Assembly: GCA_017853555.1 (NCBI GenBank)
Contig: JAFMJH010000004.1
Span: forward strand, 1 to 64,000
DNA from: Steroidobacteraceae bacterium
GTDB taxonomy: Bacteria > Pseudomonadota > Gammaproteobacteria > Steroidobacterales > Steroidobacteraceae
Length of the DNA stretch: 64,000 nt
Direction: 5' to 3'
In this document: positions 34,444 through 43,216 of the stretch, piece after piece
How the letters are laid out: each line of letters opens with the position of its first letter
Position numbering within the stretch: the first letter of the stretch is position 1
Position numbers and translations under genes: made by a program
Notes under the pieces: generated by a model
Databases searched by the model: none
Seen by the model: only the letters and a program-made list of their open reading frames with translations
Told to the model about the DNA's origin: nothing

Positions 34444-34998
34444 ATGAGCCTTCAAGACCCGAACTTCGACTTTTTCGCTTCAGACGCCAAAGTCGGCGAG
34501 TGCCGCCGGCAAAGCGATCAGCTCGATTATTTTGTGCATGTGTACTGCAAACTCTACGGCGACTGGAAAGACGCCCAAGCGAGGGTTGCCGACCTGCGAC
34601 GCAATCAGAATCTGGCACTGATACTCGGTGCGGCCATCGGCATTCCCTTGATCTCGGCACTTGCTTACCTGCATATCAACCAGCTCGTCATCGTCATGAC
34701 GCTGTTGCTGCTCTTCGTCGGCGGCTATCTATTGCTGGATCAGGTACGCCGAGAACAAGACCGTTGCGAGCAACTGAACCGGGAGCGCGAGAGTTTCGGT
34801 TTGTCCGCCTATTTGACGGGCAGCGATTTATCCCTCGACCAACTCGAGGCGTCGATCTCGAAGGATCTGACCGGCCACTGGGTGCTGACGCCGGCTTACG
34901 AACCTTGGCGAGACGCGCATTTGCGTGGCGTATTCCACCGGGTGTACGGCGTGCCCGTACCCCTCGACGTCATCAAGCAAATTTGCCAGCGTGCTTGA
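34444..34998 (+). CDS. uncharacterised two-helix membrane protein
   Basis: A 184-residue protein starting MSLQDPNFDFFASD. It has an N-terminal soluble stretch predicted to be helical (residues 15-50) and two adjacent TM segments near 56-76 and 80-100. A charged coiled-coil-like region RREQDRCEQLNRERE follows, then a C-terminal domain. I do not recognise the family. An upstream extension is open but looks like non-coding sequence. It converges with and overlaps the lipocalin-like gene by 26 bases. Divergent from the OmpR-like gene, so possibly regulated by it. Confidence 0.6.
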   Translation: MSLQDPNFDFFASDAKVGECRRQSDQLDYFVHVYCKLYGDWKDAQARVADLRRNQNLALILGAAIGIPLISALAYLHINQLVIVMTLLLLFVGGYLLLDQVRREQDRCEQLNRERESFGLSAYLTGSDLSLDQLEASISKDLTGHWVLTPAYEPWRDAHLRGVFHRVYGVPVPLDVIKQICQRA

Positions 34999-35461
34999 AG
35001 TCGAGCTCCGCTCGAGAGGCGCGGCGCCAAAGAATTCGATGGGTCCGGCGACCCTGAGCAGTCTGCTCGGTCGCCGACAACGACAGCGTGCCGACGTACT
35101 CTCGATCAACGCCGAAAAGCGGCTCGCGCGCCTGTACGACACCGACGAATGACGGATTCAGCGCGATCTCGACGTCGTGGATCACGCGCCCGTTCTCGAT
35201 CCGCCAGCGGCCTGCGTAACTGAAATATCCGTCGAATGCCTGCGCGCGCTCGACCGCATCGACCTTGCGCGGATTCAGGTTCGTGAGCAGCGGACGATTC
35301 GGCGCCATGATGCTCGCGCTCATATAGCCGTCGGCAGTGTAGAGGATGAGTCCCGTCGCGCCGTCTGCAAACGGGTGCGTGACGCGACCGTCATCGTACG
35401 TCGTGTCCCATCGAACGTAGCGCCAAGCGCCGACCAGTCTCGTGGGCGTCAGATCGTCCAT
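34973..35461 (-). CDS. lipocalin-like domain protein
   Basis: A 162-residue protein starting MDDLTPTRLVGAWRYV. The opening LVGAWRYVRWDTTYDDG and GLILYTADGYMSASIM match the bacterial lipocalin-like (Lipocalin_5-type) family. Such proteins form a beta-barrel that binds a small hydrophobic ligand; some act in polyketide-type chemistry, but most are uncharacterised. No signal peptide. It lies five bases after the NADH dehydrogenase gene and probably shares its transcript. Confidence 0.72.
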   Translation of the reverse strand: MDDLTPTRLVGAWRYVRWDTTYDDGRVTHPFADGATGLILYTADGYMSASIMAPNRPLLTNLNPRKVDAVERAQAFDGYFSYAGRWRIENGRVIHDVEIALNPSFVGVVQAREPLFGVDREYVGTLSLSATEQTAQGRRTHRILWRRASRAELDFKHAGKFA

Positions 35462-35466
35462 GACGA

Positions 35467-36807
35467 TCAGTGCAATTTTACGCGCGGCTCGGTCTGCGCC
35501 GCGATCGTGCGGCCCAGCGTCGTGAGTGCGGTTTTCCAGAAGCCATGCAAGGCAATCTCGTGCATCTTGTACAGCGACATGTACATCCAACGCGCGAACA
35601 AGCCCTCGATCCAGATGCTGCCACCGACGAAGTTGCCCATCAGACTGCCGACCGTCGAATACTCGCCGAGCGACACGAGCGAACCGAAATCGCGATACTT
35701 CCAGGGACGCAAAGCGCGTCCGGCCAGGGCGCGAGGAATCATTTTTTGGAGATACGACGCCTGCTGATGCGCGGCCTGCGCGCGCGGCGGAACACTACGC
35801 TCCGGGTGACCGTGCCATCCCGCCGCGGCGCAGTCACCGATCGCATAGATCGACGGATCATCGACCGATCGCAGATGCTCGTCGACCACGATCTGATTGA
35901 CGTGATTCACCTGCAAGCCGAGTTCGCGCAGGAACGGCGGCGCTTTTACGCCAGCAGCCCACACCACCATCTCGGCGGCAATCACCGTTCCGTCGGCGAG
36001 CCGTACCGCACGCGGCAAGACTTCCGCGACCCGTGCATCGACGTGAACCTCGACTTCCAGCTCTTCGAGCAAGCGATGTGCTGCCTGCGAAATTCTCGGT
36101 GGCAAAGCCGGCAGGATCCGCGAGGTCGCTTCGATCAGGTGCAGACGGATGTGTTTGTCCGGATCGATATTGTCGAGGCTGAACGACACCAGTTCGCGTG
36201 TCGCATTATGCAACTCGGCAGCAAGCTCGACGCCCGTCGCGCCCGCACCCACGATGGCGACGTTGAGTTGGTCGGCACGCAAAGGCTCATGCTGCGCGTG
36301 CGCGCGCAGAAATGCATTGATGAGGCGACGATGGAAGCGATCCGCCTCCTGGGTGCTGTCGAGCGCGATCGCATGTTCGGCGACACCCGGTGTTCCGAAA
36401 TCGTTGATGCGACTTCCGACTGCGAGCACCAGCACGTCGTAATCGATGCGGCGCGCCGGAACGATTTGCTCGCCGTTCTCGTCGTGCACGGGACCGACCA
36501 ACACCTGTCGCGCCGCGCGGTCCAGTCCGACCATTTCGCCGAAACGATATTTGAAGCCGTGCCAATGCGACTGCGCGAGGTAATCAAGCTCGTGCACGTC
36601 GAGGTCGACCGTACCCGCGGCGAGCTCGTGCAGATGCGGCTTCCAGAAATGCGTGCGCCCGCGTTCGATCAGGGTGACTTCCGCACGGCCGCGTCGCCCC
36701 AGCTGGTCGCCGAGACGGGTGACGAGTTCGAGTCCGCCTGCGCCGCCGCCGACGACGACGATACGCGGTATTTTGTTGGACGCGGCCATGAAATTCCGCC
36801 TCGGCAT
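35467..36807 (-). CDS. ndh: type II NADH dehydrogenase (NDH-2)
   Basis: A 446-residue flavoprotein that oxidises NADH and reduces quinone without pumping protons. The FAD-binding motif is VVVGGGAGGLELVTRLG near the start. The NADH-binding motif is VAIVGAGATGVELAAEL near residue 185. The second FAD contact is IYAIGDCAA. A C-terminal amphipathic region (SIWIEGLFARWMYMSLYKMH) suits peripheral binding to the inner membrane. AAGGAG eight bases before ATG 36807 supports this start over the internal MAASNK. Confidence 0.92.
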   Translation of the reverse strand: MPRRNFMAASNKIPRIVVVGGGAGGLELVTRLGDQLGRRGRAEVTLIERGRTHFWKPHLHELAAGTVDLDVHELDYLAQSHWHGFKYRFGEMVGLDRAARQVLVGPVHDENGEQIVPARRIDYDVLVLAVGSRINDFGTPGVAEHAIALDSTQEADRFHRRLINAFLRAHAQHEPLRADQLNVAIVGAGATGVELAAELHNATRELVSFSLDNIDPDKHIRLHLIEATSRILPALPPRISQAAHRLLEELEVEVHVDARVAEVLPRAVRLADGTVIAAEMVVWAAGVKAPPFLRELGLQVNHVNQIVVDEHLRSVDDPSIYAIGDCAAAGWHGHPERSVPPRAQAAHQQASYLQKMIPRALAGRALRPWKYRDFGSLVSLGEYSTVGSLMGNFVGGSIWIEGLFARWMYMSLYKMHEIALHGFWKTALTTLGRTIAAQTEPRVKLH

Positions 36808-36923
36808 GCGCCACTCCTTGGCGCGCGTCGAGATGTTACCTCAAAGGTCGTCGCACCGGGCCATCAAGAAAGTTGCCGACGTGACGACTCCGACAGCGCG
36901 TCCACGTTTTTTCGGGGAGTCCG

Positions 36924-38069
36924 GTGGCCAATCATTCGAAGTCGAGTTTGTCTTTTTGGTGCAGCGCCCTCGTGCTCGCCGGTCATGCGTCGGCCGCGCT
37001 CGCGCAGCTCGCAGTGAGCAGCCGCACCCTCGATTTCGGCACCGTAACCAACACGAGCACCTCGATCACCCGCACCTGGACCGTCACGAACACCGGGCGC
37101 ACCAATTACCAACTGCCTCCGTTCCCCGTCTACGTGTTCAAGTCGGTGGCGGGCACGCCGACCGAAAGCGGCAGCTTCTTCGTCAACGGTGGCAGCTGCA
37201 CTCCGGGCCTGATCCTGAAGTCGGCGCAATCGTGCAACTTCGTGCTCGCTTTCCAGCCGCGCGGTTTGGGCAACAAAGCGGCAACATTCTCGATCAACAA
37301 GCCCGACTTCCAGTTGCCCGTCACGCTGAGCGGCAACCGGATCGAGCCCAGCGAGTACGCGACCTCCGGTTACGGCGGCAGTCGGACGAGCCCCGCGAAA
37401 TCCGTCGAGGACCTCGTCGCCAACCGAACGGCCACGACATCCGGTTATTTTTGGTTCGACCCCGATGGAGCCGCCGGTCGCCCCCCGTTTCTCGCCTACG
37501 CGGAATTGACGACTCCGGTGCCCGGCGGCGAAACCGGCGGCTGGATGCTCGTGCGCCGCATTGCGAAGGGCACGGTCTGGTTCCCGCTCAACGACAATCT
37601 CTCGGGCGCCGGGTGGAACACCGACGAAAACGGATTCGTCGACGCATACGCCGGCGTACCGCTGGGGCCGACCACCGCCAAAACCGCGAGCTTGCAGTTC
37701 GACACCTTGCTCAATGCGAACACGCAGTTTTTGTTCGCGGCCGTCAATTCGGCCGGCAAGCCGATAATCTATTGCGCAATCGCTCGCGGCACCGACGGGC
37801 GCTTCGGCGGCTCGGCGAGCAGCAGCCTGCAGGGCGCGACCGTCCTCGCGAAGAGCGGCACGGCCGTCCCGGTCGGTCAAAAGACCAACGTCATCTTCGG
37901 CAGCGTGTTCGGCGCGCCTTGGATCGGTTGCGAAGGCAGCTTCACCGCCAATCAATCCGGCATGCTGTACGGCGAAGACGGCGCGACGACCTACCCGACG
38001 CTGCTGAACGGAGCGGCCTACGCGGGCATCAACGTCTACATCCGGAAAATCACCACCGCCGTCCGATAA
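36924..38069 (+). CDS. secreted protein with an N-terminal Ig-like (choice-of-anchor/ASPM-HYDIN type) domain
   Basis: A 381-residue protein with a signal peptide (SLSFWCSALVLAGHASAALAQ). Residues 28-135 resemble an Ig-like beta-sandwich repeat (SSRTLDFGTVTNTSTS, then SCNFVLAFQPRGLG), with one cysteine pair. The remaining 240 residues, rich in Gly, Thr and Asn, contain a second domain that I do not recognise. Probably an extracellular or periplasmic structural/binding protein. It is transcribed on its own, divergently from ndh. Confidence 0.7.
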   Translation: MANHSKSSLSFWCSALVLAGHASAALAQLAVSSRTLDFGTVTNTSTSITRTWTVTNTGRTNYQLPPFPVYVFKSVAGTPTESGSFFVNGGSCTPGLILKSAQSCNFVLAFQPRGLGNKAATFSINKPDFQLPVTLSGNRIEPSEYATSGYGGSRTSPAKSVEDLVANRTATTSGYFWFDPDGAAGRPPFLAYAELTTPVPGGETGGWMLVRRIAKGTVWFPLNDNLSGAGWNTDENGFVDAYAGVPLGPTTAKTASLQFDTLLNANTQFLFAAVNSAGKPIIYCAIARGTDGRFGGSASSSLQGATVLAKSGTAVPVGQKTNVIFGSVFGAPWIGCEGSFTANQSGMLYGEDGATTYPTLLNGAAYAGINVYIRKITTAVR

Positions 38070-38136
38070 GACGCGCAATCAGGTTGGGATAGGTTGAGTT
38101 CATAGGATAAATTGGCGGCCTCCGACGAGGCTCGCC

Positions 38137-38958
38137 ATGCCCACCTTCCGCACCAAGTCGCCGACACTCGCGGCACTGCTCTGCACGCTGCTGGCGGCCT
38201 GCGGCGGCGGCTCGACCCCCGAACCCGCCGCGCAGCAGCCGACCTTGGTGCCGACGGCGACGTCCGGCGGACTGTTCGGCCCCCATCAGCCCAAAGCGCG
38301 TCCCGAGGCTTTCGCAGCGGGCCAGAATTGTCCGCCGTTCACCAACTTCGGTTCGCCCTCCCGAGACATCGATTTTCTTTGTCGTACGGCTTTTGCGATC
38401 GGTCACGATGCCGACGCCAGAGCGCCGCTGTGGGTGATCGAGCGCTTGAGCCTCAACGGATCCTTCGGCGGGGTGGAGCGTACGGACAATTTTCGCGCCG
38501 ATCCCGACCTCGCGCCGGGCCGACGCGCCGAATTGTCGGATTACGTCGGCTCGGGTTACGACCGTGGGCACATGGCGCCGGCGGGCGACCTGACCTTCAG
38601 CAATCAGGCCATGAGCGAAAGTTTTTATCTGTCGAACATCGCTCCGCAGGATCCGACGCTGAATCGCGGCGCCTGGGCCAAACTCGAAGACAGCGTACGT
38701 TCGTGGCTCGCCGAACGCCCGGAGTTGTACGTCATCACCGGACCGATGTACGGTCCGGCCCGGCCCGTGATCGGCAAATCGCCCGTGCGCGTGCCTTATG
38801 CGTTTTTCAAAGTCGTGTACGACCCCAACCGCCGCGAAGTCGTGGCGTTCGTCTACACGAACGCCGCACCCGCCGCGTCCGATCTCATCGACCATCGCGT
38901 GCCCATCGAGCAACTCGAAGCCACAACCGGCCTGCATTTCATTAATCTTCGTCAATAG
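38137..38958 (+). CDS. DNA/RNA non-specific endonuclease, lipoprotein
   Basis: A 273-residue ββα-metal (NUC1/EndA-type) nuclease. A lipobox LLAAC near residue 22 anchors it to a membrane; a low-complexity linker follows. The catalytic motif is YDRGHMAPAGD (DRGH, with the general-base histidine) and the metal-binding asparagine is in FYLSNIAPQ. It would degrade extracellular or periplasmic nucleic acids, for nutrient use or defence against DNA entry. The pair of phenylalanine/tyrosine-rich strands VPYAFFKVVYD matches the fold core. Confidence 0.87.
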   Translation: MPTFRTKSPTLAALLCTLLAACGGGSTPEPAAQQPTLVPTATSGGLFGPHQPKARPEAFAAGQNCPPFTNFGSPSRDIDFLCRTAFAIGHDADARAPLWVIERLSLNGSFGGVERTDNFRADPDLAPGRRAELSDYVGSGYDRGHMAPAGDLTFSNQAMSESFYLSNIAPQDPTLNRGAWAKLEDSVRSWLAERPELYVITGPMYGPARPVIGKSPVRVPYAFFKVVYDPNRREVVAFVYTNAAPAASDLIDHRVPIEQLEATTGLHFINLRQ

Positions 38959-38988
38959 TTATCGGTGACGTCTCGACGAGGACTCCAC

Positions 38989-39771
38989 ATGCACTATCGC
39001 CTCTTCGGTGAACTGCGCGATTCACGGCCCGTGGTGGTGCTCGTGCATGGCTGGGCCTGCGACGAAACTTACTGGGACGCACAACTCGGGCCGCTGCAAC
39101 GCGAATATCCGCTCGTGACTCTGGATCTGGCCGGGCACGGACGCTCCCCGGCCAACCGCGACGACTGGACGATGCGGGCCTACGGACACGACGTCGCCAC
39201 GATCGTGCGCGCATTGCCGACGCGCGCGCCGGTCGTGCTGGTCGGTCATTCCATGGGCGGACCCGTCACCGTCGAAGCGGCCTTGGAACTCGGTGATCGC
39301 GTACGTGCCGTGATTGGCGTCGACACCTTCAAAAACGTCGGTCTGCCGCCGACGCCTGCGGCCGAGATCGAGTTGCGCCTGACGGCCTTCGCCGCCGACT
39401 TTGAAGCGACGACGCGATTGTTCGTCACGCGTACGTTCTTCACTCCCGCGGCAGACGTCGCGATGATGACCCGCATCGCCACCGCGATGGCGAGCGGGAA
39501 TCCCTCAGTCGGTATTGCCTCGATCCGCGCTCTGAATGACTGGGACGGACGTGCCGCGATGTCGCGACTCGATACACCCGTCGTCGCCATCAACGCCGAT
39601 TTCGGCATGCCCACGGACGAGGCACGAATCAAAGAATTCGCCCCGCACTTCCGACTGATTCCGTTTCAGGGCGCCGGTCACTTTCTGATGATGGAGCAGC
39701 CCGAACGTTTCAATGCCTTGTTGCTGCGCGAGCTTGCAACACTCGAGGCATCGTTCAACCGTCAGCCGTGA
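38989..39771 (+). CDS. alpha/beta hydrolase
   Basis: A 260-residue hydrolase without signal peptide. Oxyanion region VVLVHGWACDETYW; nucleophile elbow LVGHSMGGPV; a catalytic aspartate candidate near AINADFGMPT; histidine in FQGAGHFLMMEQP. GAGGA lies eight bases before ATG 38989, which decides the start. It ends exactly where the convergent serine hydrolase gene ends (zero-base gap). Confidence 0.85.
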   Translation: MHYRLFGELRDSRPVVVLVHGWACDETYWDAQLGPLQREYPLVTLDLAGHGRSPANRDDWTMRAYGHDVATIVRALPTRAPVVLVGHSMGGPVTVEAALELGDRVRAVIGVDTFKNVGLPPTPAAEIELRLTAFAADFEATTRLFVTRTFFTPAADVAMMTRIATAMASGNPSVGIASIRALNDWDGRAAMSRLDTPVVAINADFGMPTDEARIKEFAPHFRLIPFQGAGHFLMMEQPERFNALLLRELATLEASFNRQP

Positions 39772-41037
39772 TCAGCGTCCGCCGCGCGCAAACGCGGCAT
39801 AAACGAAACGTCGCAACATCAGGGCAGGCTCGTCGATATCGGCGCCGACGTATTGCGTCATCACGACGGCACTCACACCGTGCTGCGGATCGATGAAGAA
39901 TCCGGTGCCAGCGAGGCCGCCCCAGAAAATTTCACCGCGCCGACTGGTCAGCGTCCCGTTGTCCACGTCCCGAATACGCAACCCGACGCCGAGACCCCAA
40001 CCACCGCCCTCGACCACGGCCGGTGGCGACTTTTGATACCAGTACAGCGGCCCTTCATTCGGGGCCATCGTATTGGTCAACATCAACTCGACCGTCCGCG
40101 GTGTCAGCACCACGCGTCCCCGTGCCCGCCCCGCATTGCGCAACATTTCGCAAAACGCGAGGTAATCGGCCGCAGTCGCAACCAAACCTCCGCCCCCGGA
40201 ATGCATGCGTCCTTCGTGCAGGTAATCGGCCGATTTCGGCAACCGCGCAGACATGTCCACGAGCGTGGCACCTCCCGGCTCGAACCCGTAGGCACTCGCC
40301 AAATGATCGGCCGAGGTGAAAAATCCGCTCGACTTCATGCCGACGGGCTCGAACACCAGACGTTGCAGTGCGCGATCGAGACGCTCACCCGTGACGATCT
40401 CGATCACGCGTCCGAGCACGTCGCTCGAAAAGCCGTAATGCCACCGCGTGCCCGGCTGATGCAACAACGGAAATCCGGCAAGATGATCGATGCCTTGCGC
40501 GGTGCTGACGCCTAGCCCGATCACCTCATCGCGCTTCAACTGCGCACTCGCCGGATAGTCGTAGGCGTAACCGAATCCCGACTTGTACGTCAGCAAATCG
40601 CGCACCAAAAGCGCACGACGCGCCGGTTCGATGCGCGGCTCCGCATCGTCCGGCGTCGCAACGAACACGCGCGGATTCGCGAACGCCGGCAGATAACGCT
40701 CGAGCGGCGCTTCGAGATCGAGCCTTCCCTGCTCGACGAGTCGCAACGCAGCGACCGAAGTCACGGCACGACTCATGGAATACAAGCGAAAGCGCGAATC
40801 GGCGCTCATTGGAATGCGATCGGCAATGTTCTGCCAACCCAGCGCACCTTGCGATACGACTTTGCCATCCTTGGCCACGATCCAAACGATGCCGGCGCGC
40901 CGCCCCTCGTTGACCATCCGCGCGAAGGCCTGTTCCATTTCCATGAGCGGTGCCGCCTGTTGCGCGTCTGCGGTGCAGGGCGTCGCCACGCAGAGCGTGA
41001 ATGCGAGCGCTCCGAGCACCTTTTGCAAAAACCTCAT
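39772..41037 (-). CDS. serine hydrolase of the beta-lactamase (class C-like) family with SMSR at the active site
   Basis: A 421-residue secreted protein (signal MRFLQKVLGALAFTLCVATPCTADA). It has the fold markers of class C beta-lactamases/esterases: FRLYSMSRAVTSVAALRL near 82-99, WHYGFSSDVLG (Tyr motif) and WGGLAGTGFFIDP (the KTG-equivalent strand). The first motif should be SxxK, with lysine as general base; here the codons give Ser87-Met-Ser-Arg90. Activity may be altered or lost, or the arginine may substitute. It overlaps the OsmC-like gene by four bases. Confidence 0.85.
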   Translation of the reverse strand: MRFLQKVLGALAFTLCVATPCTADAQQAAPLMEMEQAFARMVNEGRRAGIVWIVAKDGKVVSQGALGWQNIADRIPMSADSRFRLYSMSRAVTSVAALRLVEQGRLDLEAPLERYLPAFANPRVFVATPDDAEPRIEPARRALLVRDLLTYKSGFGYAYDYPASAQLKRDEVIGLGVSTAQGIDHLAGFPLLHQPGTRWHYGFSSDVLGRVIEIVTGERLDRALQRLVFEPVGMKSSGFFTSADHLASAYGFEPGGATLVDMSARLPKSADYLHEGRMHSGGGGLVATAADYLAFCEMLRNAGRARGRVVLTPRTVELMLTNTMAPNEGPLYWYQKSPPAVVEGGGWGLGVGLRIRDVDNGTLTSRRGEIFWGGLAGTGFFIDPQHGVSAVVMTQYVGADIDEPALMLRRFVYAAFARGGR

Positions 41038-41630
41038 GCCGAGCGTTTGGCGAGTTTTGCGGCCGTCACGATCAAACGCTCTTCAGGCGTCTTGCCTTTG
41101 CGCAAAGAAAAACGCTCCTCGAACAATGAGGCCTTGGTGCCTTTGCGATACCAGTTGACCACCAGCGGTATCTTCGCAAGACGGAAAATCCCGAGTTGCG
41201 GGCAGCGTCGATGGGTTTCGGTTGCCAGCGCCTTGATGCGTGCCGTCGACTCGCGCGTGTCCAGGGTCAAATCGAAGTTCAGTTGTTCAAACTTCGGCTG
41301 CAAATGCAGATCGAAGAAAAATCCGCGGATGTCGATGAGCGAACGCAGCTTGGTCGTCATGCCACGGTGCCGGAATGCCTGATCGCGCGCAACGACCGCG
41401 ATCGTGATCGAGGTGCATCCGGCCAAAGCGGCCAGCTGCGCGTGCACGGGGGTCCACCCCCGCGACCGACCCCGCAATTCCGGCGGATCGCCGATATCGA
41501 ATCCCTCGGGCTCGTCGAACATCAAAGACTGCTGGCCCTCGAAAAACCCCTCGACGCGCATCTGCTCATGCGAGCGGGTGGTAACGTCCGAAACTCCGAT
41601 GTACGACGGATAAGCTTGACCTTCTTTCAT
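41034..41630 (-). CDS. OsmC/Ohr-family protein
   Basis: A 198-residue protein. Two cysteines fit the OsmC thiol-peroxidase pattern: QLAALAGCTSITIA, at the start of the central helix, and HRRCPQLGIF near the C-terminus. Family members reduce organic hydroperoxides, protecting against fatty-acid and other peroxides. It precedes the serine hydrolase in a two-gene operon (ATGA overlap). The gene is divergent from the Baeyer-Villiger-type monooxygenase. Confidence 0.78.
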   Translation of the reverse strand: MKEGQAYPSYIGVSDVTTRSHEQMRVEGFFEGQQSLMFDEPEGFDIGDPPELRGRSRGWTPVHAQLAALAGCTSITIAVVARDQAFRHRGMTTKLRSLIDIRGFFFDLHLQPKFEQLNFDLTLDTRESTARIKALATETHRRCPQLGIFRLAKIPLVVNWYRKGTKASLFEERFSLRKGKTPEERLIVTAAKLAKRSA

Positions 41631-41701
41631 GGCTTTGCTCCTGACGTTGAAGCTGATTAGACGCCGAACTTGAAACCCGGATTCATCATAGACTGTACGC
41701 T

Positions 41702-41715
41702 TCTACCGAGGTAGA
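41702..41715. promoter_or_regulatory. 14-bp perfect palindrome, probable operator
   Basis: TCTACC-GA-GGTAGA is a perfect inverted repeat that ends eight bases before the monooxygenase ATG, in the 92-base spacer between the divergent osmC-like and monooxygenase genes. Its position suits a repressor-binding site covering the start region. The regulator is unknown; no regulator gene lies beside it. Confidence 0.45.
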
Positions 41716-41722
41716 CCACGTC

Positions 41723-43216
41723 ATGGAGCGGCTCGCAGCGATGACCGGCGAGGATACGACCGACAACCCGATCGACGTTTTGATCGTCGGTGCGGGGCTT
41801 TCCGGCATTGGCGCTGCAGCCCATTTGCGTACCCGCTTTCCCCGGAAGAAAATCGTGCTCCTGGAGTCACGCTCAACGCTCGGCGGCACCTGGGATTTGT
41901 TTCGATATCCGGGCGTCCGCTCCGACTCGGACATGTACACCCTTGGCTACCGCGCCTTGCCGTGGCGCCGACCGCGATCGATCGTCGACGGCGCATCCAT
42001 CCTGCAATATCTGCGCGAGGTTGCAGAGCGCAGCGGCGTCGCGCAATCGATACGCTACGGATGCAAAGTGGTCAGCCTGTCCTGGTCGAGTGCGCGCTGC
42101 GAGTGGCGCGTAACGGTGCGTCACACCGACACCGATCACGCCGAAACGCTGCGCGCACGGTTTGTGCAACTGTGCACCGGCTACTACGACTATGATCAAG
42201 GATATCGCCCGAGCTTCGACGGCGAGGCCGATTTTCGGGGCAAGGTAGTGCATCCCCAGTTTTGGCCGCGCGATCTGGACTACTCCGGACAACGCATCGT
42301 CGTGATCGGCAGTGGCGCGACGGCGGTGACTCTCGTACCTGCGCTCTGCGAGCGCGCGGCGAGCGTCACGATGCTGCAACGCTCGCCGTCCTACGTCGCG
42401 AATCAACCCGGCGTCGACCCGCTCGCGGCATTGCTATCCAAGTTTCTGCCGGCAAAGCTCGTCTACCCGCTCGTGCGCTGGAAATGCATCCTCATGAGCG
42501 CGCTCTTCTACCGGATCGCACGCTGGCGACCCATGGAGTTTCGCAAGCGCCTGCTGCAGCTCGCGGCAGCCGAGCTGCCGCCCGGGTACGATGTCGAAAA
42601 ACATTTCGGGCCGCAGTATGCGCCTTGGGATCAACGTCTTTGTGCGGTCCCCGACGGCGACTTGTTCCGCGAGATCCGCCATGGTCGCGCACACGTCGTC
42701 ACCGACGCAATCGACCGCTTCGTGCCCGAAGGCATCCGCTTGCGCTCCGGCGACATCCTGCCGGCCGACCTGATCGTCACCGCCACGGGACTGAAGGTAC
42801 AGCCGCTCGGCGCCGTCCACATCGATGTCGACGGACGAGCGGTGAAACTTGCCGAGACCATGGTGTATCGCGGCGCGATGTTGAGCGGCGTGCCCAACAT
42901 GATCCACACCTTCGGTTACACCAACGCCTCGTGGACTTTGCGTGCCGATTTGATCAACGCCTATTTGGGTCGCCTATTGAATTACATGGACCGTCACCGC
43001 TACGACAGCGTCGTGGCCGAACGCGACGCGTCGGTCGGCGAAATGCCGTTCATCGACTTCAACTCCGGATACGTACTGCGCGCGTTGTCCGATTTGCCCA
43101 AACAAGGCGATCGATTCCCGTGGCGGATTCATCAAAACTATTTGCGTGACCTAGGCGTCACGCGATTCAGTCGCCTCACGGATCCCGCATTGCAATTCGC
43201 GCGGCGAGCGTCATGA
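41723..43216 (+). CDS. Baeyer-Villiger-type flavin monooxygenase
   Basis: A 497-residue FAD/NADPH enzyme. FAD motif VLIVGAGLSGIGAA near residue 19; NADPH motif VVIGSGATAVTLVPAL near 194. Between them lies the type I BVMO fingerprint FRGKVVHPQFWP at 171-182 (FxGxxxHxxxWP). Such enzymes convert ketones into esters or lactones with O2 and NADPH. The next gene, which overlaps its stop by four bases, is an alpha/beta hydrolase that could cleave the ester formed. The start could also be MTGEDTT six codons later. A palindrome just upstream may control it. Confidence 0.88.
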   Translation: MERLAAMTGEDTTDNPIDVLIVGAGLSGIGAAAHLRTRFPRKKIVLLESRSTLGGTWDLFRYPGVRSDSDMYTLGYRALPWRRPRSIVDGASILQYLREVAERSGVAQSIRYGCKVVSLSWSSARCEWRVTVRHTDTDHAETLRARFVQLCTGYYDYDQGYRPSFDGEADFRGKVVHPQFWPRDLDYSGQRIVVIGSGATAVTLVPALCERAASVTMLQRSPSYVANQPGVDPLAALLSKFLPAKLVYPLVRWKCILMSALFYRIARWRPMEFRKRLLQLAAAELPPGYDVEKHFGPQYAPWDQRLCAVPDGDLFREIRHGRAHVVTDAIDRFVPEGIRLRSGDILPADLIVTATGLKVQPLGAVHIDVDGRAVKLAETMVYRGAMLSGVPNMIHTFGYTNASWTLRADLINAYLGRLLNYMDRHRYDSVVAERDASVGEMPFIDFNSGYVLRALSDLPKQGDRFPWRIHQNYLRDLGVTRFSRLTDPALQFARRAS

